Below, piece after piece: positions 52,449 to 61,064 of a stretch of DNA of 64,000 nucleotides (positions within the stretch are counted from its first letter, which is position 1; every line of letters begins with the position of its first letter). This DNA is from Flavitalea plasmicola (GTDB taxonomy: Bacteria > Bacteroidota > Bacteroidia > Chitinophagales > Chitinophagaceae): contig NZ_JAUOTO010000002.1 in assembly GCF_030546645.1 (NCBI RefSeq), forward strand, positions 1-64,000, given 5' to 3'. The notes under the pieces were generated by a model, which did no database searches, was not told the DNA's origin, and was given only the letters and a program-made list of their open reading frames with translations. A program made the translations under genes and the position numbers.

Positions 52449-53369
52449 TTACGGGCGAACGCGGATGATCGTCTTACCCTTAATCCGCCTGGTCGGATTG
52501 AAGGTAGCAACGGCGTCGTCGAGGGTAGCCATGGCGCCGATGTGGGTCCGCAGGCGTCCTTCGCGCACCCGCTGGACGACCTCATTCAATTGCATGCGAT
52601 CGGGCACGACAACGAAATCGACCGTTATGCCGTTAGCGGGCCGCGCTTCGGTCGGGCCGGCGATGGACACCAGCGTTCCTCCGGCGCGAATCAGGCCAGC
52701 AGAACGCTGCACAATGTCTCCGCCAAAGACATCCAAAACCAGATCGACTCCGCCCACGTCTTCCAGGGCATCGTGGTCGAGGTCGACGAACTCCTGCGCC
52801 CCGAAATCGAGCGCCGTCTGACGGGCGTCCGCGCGCCCAGTGCCGATGACGTATGCGCCAGCATCACGTGCAAGCTGTGTTGCCATCGAACCGACTACGC
52901 CGCCGGCACCGTGCACCAGGACGCTCTGCCCTGTACGAAGGCGGCCGTGCTCGAACAGCCCCTGCCAGGCGGTGAGTCCCGGCATCACCAGGGCCGCGCC
53001 AACCGTGAAGTCAACGTCGCCGGGCAGCGGCGCGAGGTTGCGTGCCTCTACCACTACATACTCTGCCAGCGTGCCGTCGCGGGTCCAGTCCGTGAGCCCG
53101 AATACCCGTTGTCCCACCGACAGACCCGTTGTGCCATAGCCAAGGGCGGTGACCACTCCGGCCACTTCGTGGCCAGGGATCGACGGCGTCCTGTCACGGC
53201 CGAGGCGATCGGTCCAGGTCGAGGGCCACGTCAGTTCATCCCCGGTGAATCCCGACGCATGAACCTGAACAATGACATCGCCGATCGCTGCGCCCTGGGG
53301 CTCTGGCCGCTCCGCTAATTTCATCCCGGCTGTTCCCGCAGCCTGATCTGTTACAATGATCGCCTTCAT
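52449..53369 (-). CDS. NADP-dependent medium-chain oxidoreductase (quinone oxidoreductase-like)
   Basis: 306 residues. N-terminal GroES-like domain (PSIPGHEVAGVV ... GQRVFGL) without the zinc-binding cysteines, then the Rossmann domain (SVLVHGAGGVVGSMATQLA) and a C-terminal end typical of the MDR zeta-crystallin branch. It reduces quinones or enones with NADPH. Two 60-base samples of the gene have about 65% GC, above the surrounding genes, and the codons are strongly G/C-ending. This suggests transfer from a high-GC donor such as an actinobacterium or proteobacterium. Confidence 0.9.
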   Translation of the reverse strand: MKAIIVTDQAAGTAGMKLAERPEPQGAAIGDVIVQVHASGFTGDELTWPSTWTDRLGRDRTPSIPGHEVAGVVTALGYGTTGLSVGQRVFGLTDWTRDGTLAEYVVVEARNLAPLPGDVDFTVGAALVMPGLTAWQGLFEHGRLRTGQSVLVHGAGGVVGSMATQLARDAGAYVIGTGRADARQTALDFGAQEFVDLDHDALEDVGGVDLVLDVFGGDIVQRSAGLIRAGGTLVSIAGPTEARPANGITVDFVVVPDRMQLNEVVQRVREGRLRTHIGAMATLDDAVATFNPTRRIKGKTIIRVRP

Positions 53370-53597
53370 AGCACACCTCCCTTTTTATTTGATATTAGGA
53401 TAAAATTAGATCTTAATTCGGTTACTATGATGGGCCAATTTCAAAATATACAGGGGGCCAGGCGCCTCCATTAGAATTTTCGGGTTCCCAATTCAGGTGC
53501 GTTTTTTCAAATGTTTGCAGACTAATTCGGCTATCTTTTACGTTTCAGAAAAGTATTCCTGCTGATCCAATATAGACTGTAAAAACCTTTTGTTGAT

Positions 53598-56024
53598 ATG
53601 ACCGATCGCCGTGGCCAGGTATTCAAGGCCATTCTCACCGCTTTCCTTTTTCCGATCTCGTGCTGTTTTGGAGCCATCCGTTACGTCAATATAAATAACC
53701 CCACACCAGGAGCAGGAACATCCTGGGCGACCGCCTTCAATAATTTACAGTCGGCGTTGGCCGTGGCCGGTACTTTTGATCAGATATGGATCGCCCAGGG
53801 CACCTATAAGCCCGCCAGCCCTGCCGGCCGTTCGGCAACTTTCAGCATTCCGGGCGGTACTACGATATATGGCGGATTCAACGGAACAGAGACGGCCAAC
53901 ACACAGGCCAGCCCGACGCTGTATCCTACTATTCTCAGCGGCGATATCGGCATACCCGGCAATGCATCGGATAATTGCTATCACGTCGTTACATACAATG
54001 CCAATCTTTGGATCGGCAGCTTCCATGGGGTCACGATCCGGGATGGACAGGCAGATGCCGGCTCCAGTTCCCTTGCTCAGCCGGATAATACGGGTGGAGG
54101 GGTCGTCTTTCTTTCTGCCAATCCGGGGGATGCATCCGGTACAGATTTCTATAATTGTACATTTACGAACAACTATGCTTTTTATGGCGGCGCAATTGGC
54201 TCCTATGGGATTTCCGCCCTTCAGGTCAATTACGGTGCAATAAACTGCCTTTTTCACGACAACCAGGCCGTATATGGCGGCGCGGTGTACAATACGATCG
54301 TTGCGACAGACTATCTTTATGTTTTCGAAAACGACATCTTCTACAATAACACCACTTCATCGGGAGGCGCCAGCGTGTTTGGGAACGCTGTCACCAACGG
54401 CACATCTACGGAGTATCTACAAATGGAGAATTGCCTTTTTTATAATGAAGCCGCCCCCATATTTACCAACGATTTCAACAATTCCGCATTTAGCAGTATT
54501 CAATTTGATTACAATATTGTCTGGACGTCAGGGCCCCCTTATACCTCGGGATATTCGGGCGGCAATAAACCTCTCGCAATGTACAATTCTGATATTGATG
54601 GGACGTTTCCGCCCGGGAGTAACATCGATGCTGACCCGTTGTTTGTAAATGTCGCCGGATACGACTTTCACGTGTCTCCTTGTAGCCCTGTGATCGACCA
54701 AGGGTCAACTTTTGCGCAAACTACGACCGATGCTGGTGGAAATGCAAGAATGCAGGGACCTGCTGTAGACATAGGGCCATATGAAACGTTGAAAGGAACG
54801 GCAGCTGTCGCTCCAGGCGTCAATACCCCGATCGGTATTTGTCTCAATAGCACTCCGTCCGATCTGAGCGGCGATGTCACCGGCAGCAGCCTGCTCTGGT
54901 ACACCTCCGCCACCGGTGGAACAGGCTCATCCATTGCCCCGACGCCTGTTACGACGGCTACAGGTACTACCCAATATTATGTTACTCAAACGCCTGCCGG
55001 CAGCTGTGAGAGCCCCCGCCAGGAAATAGACGTCACCGTCAACCCTCTGCCGGCTAACCCCACCTATACGGCCCCTCCTTCCTATTGTGTCAATTCCCAG
55101 GCGAATGCGCTTTCCGCCAATGGCACCAGTTTGCTCTGGTATACTACGGCTACCGGCGGCTCCGGCAGCCCGACCGCCCCAACACCCAGCACCACCTCCG
55201 CCGGAACAAACACTTATTATGTAACCCAGACGGTTAGCGGCTGCGAAAGTCCGCGTATGCCCATCCCGGTTACAGTCACGCCGCCGCCTGCCGCGCCTAC
55301 GGCCGCGCCTCAATTCTATTGCGAGAACACTACGGCCACCCCGTTGACCGCTAACGGCACCGGCTTACTTTGGTACACCGCAGCTGCGGGCGGCACCGGC
55401 GCCTCCACCGCCCCAACCCCCAACACTACCAACCCCGGAACCACCACCTGGTATGTCTCGCAAACCATCGGCTGCGAAAGCGCCCGTACACCTGTAACAG
55501 CCACCGTCAATGCCAGTCCAGAAGTTTCAATCGATCCCGTCAATGATTCTGTGTGCGCCGGCGGTACCGTCAAACTCCAGGCGAATGGCGCCGAAAGTTA
55601 CCAATGGAGCCCCGTCGCGGGTCTTTCCGATCCCTCCATAAGCGACCCCGTTGCAGTAATGAAATCGGATATCCTTTACACCGTCACCGGCACTACCGAT
55701 CACTGTTCCACCTCAGCGCAAGTGGCTTTGACCGTTGGCACCGACTGTCTCGGCTATTATTTTCCCAACGCCTTTAGCCCCAACGGCGACGGTGCCAACG
55801 ATCTCTTCCGTGTCAAGACCGGCGACGTGCCCAGGTCTTTCAATATGATCGTGTTCAACCGCTACGGAGGGAAGGTATTCGAAACCTCAGACATCCGCGC
55901 CGGCTGGAACGGAACCAGCGGAAGCAACCAGGCACCGGCAGGAGGCTATGTCTATACGGTGGTGCTCACGACGTCGACCGGAAATGTCATCAAGCGGCAG
56001 GGTACATTGATCCTGGTTCGTTAG
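53598..56024 (+). CDS. Large surface protein with beta-helix, Ig-like repeats and T9SS type B (CHU_C) domain
   Basis: 808 residues with a signal peptide (about 1-25). Residues 26-395 look like a right-handed beta-helix (INNPTPGAGTSWATAFNNLQ, then NCTFTNNYAFYGGAI, NDIFYNNTTSSGGASV). Three Ig-like repeats follow, each with GTSLLWYTTATGGSGSPTAP or similar. The end is the gliding-motility-associated C-terminal domain (FPNAFSPNGDGANDLFRVK ... FNRYGGKVFE ... APAGGYVYTV). That domain is a T9SS type B signal, so the protein is probably attached to the surface. A typical neighbour, a PorP/SprF-like gene, is absent. Confidence 0.9.
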   Translation: MTDRRGQVFKAILTAFLFPISCCFGAIRYVNINNPTPGAGTSWATAFNNLQSALAVAGTFDQIWIAQGTYKPASPAGRSATFSIPGGTTIYGGFNGTETANTQASPTLYPTILSGDIGIPGNASDNCYHVVTYNANLWIGSFHGVTIRDGQADAGSSSLAQPDNTGGGVVFLSANPGDASGTDFYNCTFTNNYAFYGGAIGSYGISALQVNYGAINCLFHDNQAVYGGAVYNTIVATDYLYVFENDIFYNNTTSSGGASVFGNAVTNGTSTEYLQMENCLFYNEAAPIFTNDFNNSAFSSIQFDYNIVWTSGPPYTSGYSGGNKPLAMYNSDIDGTFPPGSNIDADPLFVNVAGYDFHVSPCSPVIDQGSTFAQTTTDAGGNARMQGPAVDIGPYETLKGTAAVAPGVNTPIGICLNSTPSDLSGDVTGSSLLWYTSATGGTGSSIAPTPVTTATGTTQYYVTQTPAGSCESPRQEIDVTVNPLPANPTYTAPPSYCVNSQANALSANGTSLLWYTTATGGSGSPTAPTPSTTSAGTNTYYVTQTVSGCESPRMPIPVTVTPPPAAPTAAPQFYCENTTATPLTANGTGLLWYTAAAGGTGASTAPTPNTTNPGTTTWYVSQTIGCESARTPVTATVNASPEVSIDPVNDSVCAGGTVKLQANGAESYQWSPVAGLSDPSISDPVAVMKSDILYTVTGTTDHCSTSAQVALTVGTDCLGYYFPNAFSPNGDGANDLFRVKTGDVPRSFNMIVFNRYGGKVFETSDIRAGWNGTSGSNQAPAGGYVYTVVLTTSTGNVIKRQGTLILVR

Positions 56025-56143
56025 CAAAAATAAAAGCAGACATTTCAAAGACCTTCGCTGTCCCGGATGAAAAGGAAAAAGAGGAGATTCGGGAATTGCA
56101 TGTGGATTATATTCCCCAATTGCTTCAAATTCCATCTCGTTAA
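56024..56143 (+). pseudogene. Possible C-terminal remnant of an unknown gene
   Basis: Right after the preceding stop codon an open frame of about 39 codons with protein-like composition runs to the TAA at 56141 (KADISKTFAVPDEKEKEEI then RELHVDYIPQLLQIPSR). It has no start codon. It reads like the charged tail of a cytoplasmic protein left behind after a deletion. It could also be chance. Confidence 0.3.
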
Positions 56144-56520
56144 CACCCAAACATATTAGGAATAATATTTGCCTTGATACCATTGGCTTTTAATAGGATA
56201 TTGGATTTTAGCAACGGCCTGGATGTCTATCCGGGCTATTTTGTATAGCATGTAGCCGTCTTGGAAAACAGCTTTCTTTCCACCTTGAGCAAATCTCTCG
56301 TATCGCAAGCCGTTAATCTTAGGAAAAGCTTTGACCTGGAACAAAATTTGCGTTATATCTATGTTGCCCATCTTCCAGTTTGGCAATCTATTTTATCGCC
56401 TCCACCTATTATCCAATCCTGTACGATAGCCCCTCTTTTTTTCTGTCTTCGTTGATTTTACCCATACGAGCATGGCTTTATTATTATTTATATCATTATT
56501 CACATTTTAACCCGATTTAA
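56144..56520. other. Intergenic stretch with one doubtful short frame
   Basis: The only open frame of note is on the minus strand, 56156-56386, 76 codons from a TTG (GYMLYKIARIDIQAVAKIQY in its second half). It has no recognised family and no good start. The region is AT-rich near 56470-56520, where the promoter of the next gene is expected. Confidence 0.25.
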
Positions 56521-56823
56521 ATGAAAAAGATCTTTAGGAAGATTGCAATGGGTGCATTAATTCTGGCGCCGTTGATGTTTGCACCTCACATCAGCAAGGC
56601 CAATATCATTTCTGACCTTGTCCATTGGCTCAAGGGAGACAAGGATGACAAGGGAGACAAGGGTGACAAGAGAGAAAGGAAAGAAAAAGACAGAGACAGC
56701 TCCGGCAACAGCGTTCCTGTAAATGGTGGCGTAGTTTTCCTGGTAGTAGCCGGGTTGGGACTGGGCACCAAGATGCTGTACGACTACAACAAGAAAGGCA
56801 AAACCGAACCTACTTCGATATAG
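56521..56823 (+). CDS. Small secreted protein with PID-CTERM-like sorting tail
   Basis: 100 residues: signal peptide (about 1-27), a charged repeat region (GDKDDKGDKGDKRERKEK) and a C-terminal tail built of a PVNGG motif, a hydrophobic helix (VVFLVVAGLGLGTKML) and a basic end (YNKKGK). That three-part tail matches the PID-CTERM type of protein-sorting signal in Bacteroidota, with N in place of the usual D. Such tails are thought to be handled by a dedicated sorting protease. No such enzyme is in the window. Its stop overlaps the 3' end of the convergent reductase remnant. Confidence 0.65.
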   Translation: MKKIFRKIAMGALILAPLMFAPHISKANIISDLVHWLKGDKDDKGDKGDKRERKEKDRDSSGNSVPVNGGVVFLVVAGLGLGTKMLYDYNKKGKTEPTSI

Positions 56824-57313
56824 AAGGTAGCGCTATTGCCTCCACAGCACTCGCTCGCGCAAGATAACGATGCACTTGCCGGATCACGACGGAGCCTTCG
56901 CCGACCGCGGCAGCAACGCGTTTTGAAGATCCTGCTCTCACATCTCCAACAGCGAAGACACCGGGTTGTGAAGTTTCAAAAGGGGACATTGGATCGGTGA
57001 CGATGTAGCCATTCGGATCCAACCGGATATAGCCCTTCAACCAGTCTGTATTGGGGACCGCCCCGATCATGACAAATATATTTCGAACGGGTTTGGTCCA
57101 GGAGCGCCCGTCAGCGCTTCGCCATCCCACCTTCTCAAGAGATTCATGCCCCGTAAGCGCTGTTAATTCCGTATCGAAATAAATTTGAACTTTCGGTGAG
57201 GCCTGCAGGCGTTCAATGAGATACGTGGACATTGTGCTGGAGAGGTCTTTTTGCTTGACCAACAGATGGACTTGAGCGGTGGTCTTGCTCAGCGCGGGCT
57301 TTATATTAACTAT
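56810..57313 (-). pseudogene. Truncated thioredoxin reductase-like flavoprotein (C-terminal half)
   Basis: The frame reads ALSKTTAQVHLLVKQKDL, STYLIERLQASPKVQIY, NIFVMIGAVPNTDWL and QPGVFAVGDVRAGSSKRVAAAVGEG. This is the second half of the NADPH domain and the closing FAD-binding motif of a thioredoxin reductase-type protein. The N-terminal FAD domain and the CxxC redox site are missing. The likeness starts near 57295, within a few bases of the end of the MutS-like gene upstream. It appears to be the stump of a gene cut by a rearrangement. It has no start codon of its own beyond a TTG at 57262. Confidence 0.8.
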
Positions 57314-58628
57314 TCAACAGATCTAAAATCCCCTCATCCCTGATGATCATCATCCCTTGCCGGTCCTCCGTAATCCCCTCCTTCATTTTGTAAGTATACA
57401 GGGGATGGAGCCCATCCATCACCGTGGGCATGTAGCCAAAACGGATATTTGACCTCCCTTTCAGCGCCTCCCCCACTTCAATAATATGCGTAGAAACGAT
57501 AAAAAGGCAATTCCTGTATTCCGAGAACCCTTCGGTCACCGCCAGCGTCCCGTCAAATGCGTCTTTCACGTTGGTCCCCTTAAACAGCTCGTCGAACATC
57601 AGCAATAGCCTCCTGCCTTTCGCTGCCGCTTCGGCGGCCCTCTTCACCCTCACCACTTCCGCATAAAAATGACTATAGCCCATCCCGATATTATCCGCGA
57701 CGTTGATCGACGAATAGAGCCCCTCTCTCACCGAGAACTCCATCCTGCCGGCAGCAACCGGAAAACCCATATGCGCCAGGTACAAGCTTACGCCGATGGC
57801 CTTCATCAGGGTGGATTTACCCGCCATATTGGCCCCGGTGAGAAAGAGGACATTCTGATCCCGCCCCAATTCTATACTATTGCCCACCGCATTGCTGACG
57901 CAAGGGTGGAAAACATCGGTGACCGAGAAAATATTTGCTTTTTCCGGCAAGGCTTTGGCATAACAAAATCCCCTCCTTCCGGCAACTTCGCTTACTGCTA
58001 TATTGACGTCCGTCTCGTAAACGAACGACAGGATGGATTCCATTTGCGGGTAAAGCTTTCCCTTCAGGACCGTATCAAAAAAAGCGATAGTCCGGGAGGT
58101 CAGGTCCTTATAGATATTCGTGTTGCGTATCTTTTCTATCGCCTTTTCCGAGAGGATCTTCTTTATCTCAGTTGACCTCATCCCAAATGAACAACCCTGG
58201 AAATCGTTCTTTTGCACAAAATCGAAGCACTTGTTCAGGAGCAGTATGGTGGCCTGCAGCCCCTGTATATTCCTTTTGAACTGCTCATCTCCCACAAGGG
58301 AAGAGAGCATCCTTTTAACCACGGTATTTGCATAAACCAACACCGGGTATTTCCCCGTCCTGGTATCGAGGTACTCGCGCATCAGGATTACCTGCTGTAC
58401 ATCGAACGGGAATTTCAGATCTGCCCGCTGAAAATGCTGGAAGACCGCGCTCCGATCGTTGATCGCGTCCGCGTCTGCCAGCGGGCGCCTGAACATATCA
58501 TCGAGCAACCGCTCCCCTCCCCTTGTCCTGGTATTGCCGAACAGACCGTATACCGAACCGTTGCGGAACTTACCCAGCAGATTCAGTTCTTCCAGCGTCT
58601 GCTTGTCCATAGTAAACGAGGTACTCAT
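57306..58628 (-). CDS. MutS-like ATPase, type II (locus B)
   Basis: 440 residues from the ATG at 58628, four bases after the TlpA-like stop. An upstream ATG at 58655 lies inside that gene. N-terminal MutS core/lever region (LLGKFRNGSVYGLFGNTRTRGGERLL split over two segments), then Walker A LTGANMAGKSTLMKA, GLYSSINVADNIGMGYSHFYAEV and Walker B FDELFKGTNVKDAF, and the end DRQGMMIIRDEGILDLL. It aligns with unit II of the locus A fusion, not with unit I. No mismatch-recognition domain or SMR domain. It is the last intact gene of the operon. Confidence 0.86.
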   Translation of the reverse strand: MSTSFTMDKQTLEELNLLGKFRNGSVYGLFGNTRTRGGERLLDDMFRRPLADADAINDRSAVFQHFQRADLKFPFDVQQVILMREYLDTRTGKYPVLVYANTVVKRMLSSLVGDEQFKRNIQGLQATILLLNKCFDFVQKNDFQGCSFGMRSTEIKKILSEKAIEKIRNTNIYKDLTSRTIAFFDTVLKGKLYPQMESILSFVYETDVNIAVSEVAGRRGFCYAKALPEKANIFSVTDVFHPCVSNAVGNSIELGRDQNVLFLTGANMAGKSTLMKAIGVSLYLAHMGFPVAAGRMEFSVREGLYSSINVADNIGMGYSHFYAEVVRVKRAAEAAAKGRRLLLMFDELFKGTNVKDAFDGTLAVTEGFSEYRNCLFIVSTHIIEVGEALKGRSNIRFGYMPTVMDGLHPLYTYKMKEGITEDRQGMMIIRDEGILDLLNS

Positions 58629-58632
58629 AGTC

Positions 58633-59760
58633 TTATTTGGTAAAAATAGTTTCAAGTTTTTTATCCAGGTCTTCGCCTCTGAGACTCAATGCGATGATCC
58701 TGCCGGTGGGATCTATAAGAAAGTTCTCGGGGATGCTCTGGATCCCGTATAGCTGCGCCGCTTCGTTGTCCCCGCCCTTCAGATCGCTGACCTGTGTCCA
58801 GGACAAGCTGTCTTTCCTGATCGCCGTCAGCCACGCGTTCTTCCGGGACAAGTCATCCAGTGATACGCTGAGTATCTCCAGCCCCCTGGAATGATATTTT
58901 TTATACGCTTTCACCAGGTGGGGATTTTCGACTCTGCAGGGCATACACCAGCTGGCCCAAAAATCCAGCAGTACATATTTCCCTTTGAAGCCGGAGAGGC
59001 TGACCGGTGCTCCGCTGGTATCCGGCTGCGTAAATAGCCTGGCCGCTGCGCCTACGGACGTGGCCTGGAGCATTTCAATTTCTTTAGCCGTCTTTTTTCC
59101 CTGTCCGCTGGTCTGCAGGCCGGGGGATACCGTTTTGTACAACGCATCCACCCTTGCCGCATCTGCTTTGAGGAACACCAGGTTGGAAACCGCCAAAAGG
59201 CTGAAATAGGAAGAAGGATGCTGTCCGATATAGGTGGTCAACGCTCCCCTCAGCTCTTCCCGTGCATCCTTCATTTTCTGCTGCAGCGATGCCTGAACGC
59301 CGGGATCATTTTGCTGCTCCGCGGGAATAGCGGCGATCTGTGTCTGCAAGGCCGCCGATTTCTTTGTATTGCTCTGGATAAATGCGGTGTACCTGGCGCT
59401 CTCGTCATTGATAGCCGACCCGCTGATAACAGCTTTTTTTGCCGAGTCCGCCGATGAGAGCGTCATTACTTCGTTGTCCACGTAAAATTGGGTGAAGTCT
59501 GCGGTTTGTTGGTTCAGCCGGGATAGCCCTACGCCGCCCTGGTCGAGTATGAGCGTGGCAGATACGGGCTCGTCGACCGTCCCCTTGAACCCGAACTCCC
59601 CGTTGGTAAGCGCTGCCGAGTCGACCAGCGATCCAATAACGAGATAGACTTTGGCCGGCGCATTCCACTTGCCCAGCTTACCCTTTATTTCAAATCCCTT
59701 GCCCTGGGCCTGGAGGCAAAATGGAAGACCCATTAAGATCGAAAAGCAAATTTTTTTCAT
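58633..59760 (-). CDS. TlpA-like thioredoxin with DUF4369-type N-terminus (locus B)
   Basis: 375 residues. Signal peptide (about 1-18, ending LQAQ). The N-terminal half (FEIKGKLGKWNAPAKVYLV) resembles DUF4369. The C-terminal half is an AhpC/TSA thioredoxin domain with the active site WASWCMPCRVENPHLV and the cis-proline region SIPENFLID. It is a periplasmic disulfide reductase or isomerase. The gene overlaps the type I MutS gene by four bases and is four bases before the type II gene, so it is locked into the operon. No counterpart exists in locus A. Confidence 0.9.
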   Translation of the reverse strand: MKKICFSILMGLPFCLQAQGKGFEIKGKLGKWNAPAKVYLVIGSLVDSAALTNGEFGFKGTVDEPVSATLILDQGGVGLSRLNQQTADFTQFYVDNEVMTLSSADSAKKAVISGSAINDESARYTAFIQSNTKKSAALQTQIAAIPAEQQNDPGVQASLQQKMKDAREELRGALTTYIGQHPSSYFSLLAVSNLVFLKADAARVDALYKTVSPGLQTSGQGKKTAKEIEMLQATSVGAAARLFTQPDTSGAPVSLSGFKGKYVLLDFWASWCMPCRVENPHLVKAYKKYHSRGLEILSVSLDDLSRKNAWLTAIRKDSLSWTQVSDLKGGDNEAAQLYGIQSIPENFLIDPTGRIIALSLRGEDLDKKLETIFTK

Positions 59761-61055
59761 GAGACTTTATTTCCGTTTTTCAAAATTTCGAGTATCCCTT
59801 CATTTTTTATAATGATCATCCCGTGTCTGTCGTCGGTGACGCCTTTTTCCAGCTTGTAGGTATAGACGGGAACATTCCCCTGCATCCGTGTCGGAAGATA
59901 GTGAAAGGCGAAGCCGGCCGTTCGTTCCAGGTCCTTTGCCGCCTCTACAATATGAGAAGAGATGATGAACAGGCTATTCTTCCTGCGGGAGAACCCGGAA
60001 GCGACAGCCACTGTGGCTTCATGAGCGTCTTTTACGTTGGTGCCACGGAACAGCTCGTCAAACAAGATAAAAAAGGACTGGCCGGTGCTTAGTTCGGACG
60101 CTATTTTTTTCACCCGTAAGACTTCAACATAGAAATGGCTCGCCCCAATGCCCAGATTGTCTGGCAGATTTATCGTGGTGTAAATTCCATCCATTACCGA
60201 AAACTGCATCGACTTCGCAGGAACAGGGAACCCCATATGCGCCAGGTACAGCGCCGTACTGACCGACCGGAGAAACGTCGATTTTCCGGCCATATTCGCA
60301 CCGCTGAGAAAAATGACATTGCGGGAACCGTTCATGGTAATGCTATTGGCAACCGGCGCCTTTATGCCGGGGTGGTAAACGCCGTCCAGATGAAGTTCTC
60401 CCCGGCCTTTTTCCAGCGTCGTGGGAAAAATAAAATTCATATCCCGGGCGATACGTGCTACTGAAATGTACACGTCGAGGAAGTACATATACTCCAACAG
60501 CTGTTGTATCTTATCCTGCTCGGCTAACCTGAACAGGCTGTCATAGGCGGTCAGGGCGCTGAAGCTCAGGCGATGCCCCGGCCGCTCCACAAAGACAGGT
60601 GCAAAAGCAGGGTCATCCAGCAGCCCGCACAGGTCGGCCCTTTCCCGGGAAAGGGCTGGAATGCCCCTCACCTCAGGAAGGTCCACAAAGGCCCTCGTTT
60701 TCTGAAAAATATCCAGTATGGCGCCTACGCCGCTTTGCATTTCTTTCTCTCCCATGAATGCAGGACCGCTCTCATTTTTGGCTTCCTGTCGCCTGTCGGT
60801 GAGATATTTCTCCGCGGCGTCCATCAGGGCAGCATCGTAGGGAAACCGGATATTGGACCTTGCAAAGCTCTCGATGATGCTGATCCGCCTGCTGATGGCA
60901 TCCCTGTCGGACAGGGGTTTGCGGAACATTTCTTCCAATACTGCCGCGCCGCCCCGGCTGTTGACCCGGTGGAATAGCTCATAGATGCTGCCAGTGCCTT
61001 TGCTTCCAAAGATCCCCAGGTCGCTTATTGTTTGTTCGTCGGTTCTTAGTAGCAT
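59757..61055 (-). CDS. MutS-like ATPase, type I (locus B)
   Basis: 432 residues. Core region with SIYELFHRVNSRGGAAVLEE, then Walker A LSGANMAGKSTFLRS, GIYTTINLPDNLGIGASHFYVEV, Walker B FDELFRGTNVKDAH, LPTRMQGNVPVYTY and the end DRHGMIIIKNEGILEIL. It matches unit I of the locus A fusion residue for residue in these blocks. It starts 9 bases after the permease gene. As with type II, only the core/lever and ATPase domains of MutS are present. Confidence 0.86.
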   Translation of the reverse strand: MLLRTDEQTISDLGIFGSKGTGSIYELFHRVNSRGGAAVLEEMFRKPLSDRDAISRRISIIESFARSNIRFPYDAALMDAAEKYLTDRRQEAKNESGPAFMGEKEMQSGVGAILDIFQKTRAFVDLPEVRGIPALSRERADLCGLLDDPAFAPVFVERPGHRLSFSALTAYDSLFRLAEQDKIQQLLEYMYFLDVYISVARIARDMNFIFPTTLEKGRGELHLDGVYHPGIKAPVANSITMNGSRNVIFLSGANMAGKSTFLRSVSTALYLAHMGFPVPAKSMQFSVMDGIYTTINLPDNLGIGASHFYVEVLRVKKIASELSTGQSFFILFDELFRGTNVKDAHEATVAVASGFSRRKNSLFIISSHIVEAAKDLERTAGFAFHYLPTRMQGNVPVYTYKLEKGVTDDRHGMIIIKNEGILEILKNGNKVS

Positions 61056-61064
61056 AGGTAAACG

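Noticed and set aside
52542..53318. 258-codon plus-strand frame opposite the oxidoreductase
   Set aside because: It results from the high GC content and third-position bias of the minus-strand gene; no protein motif is visible.
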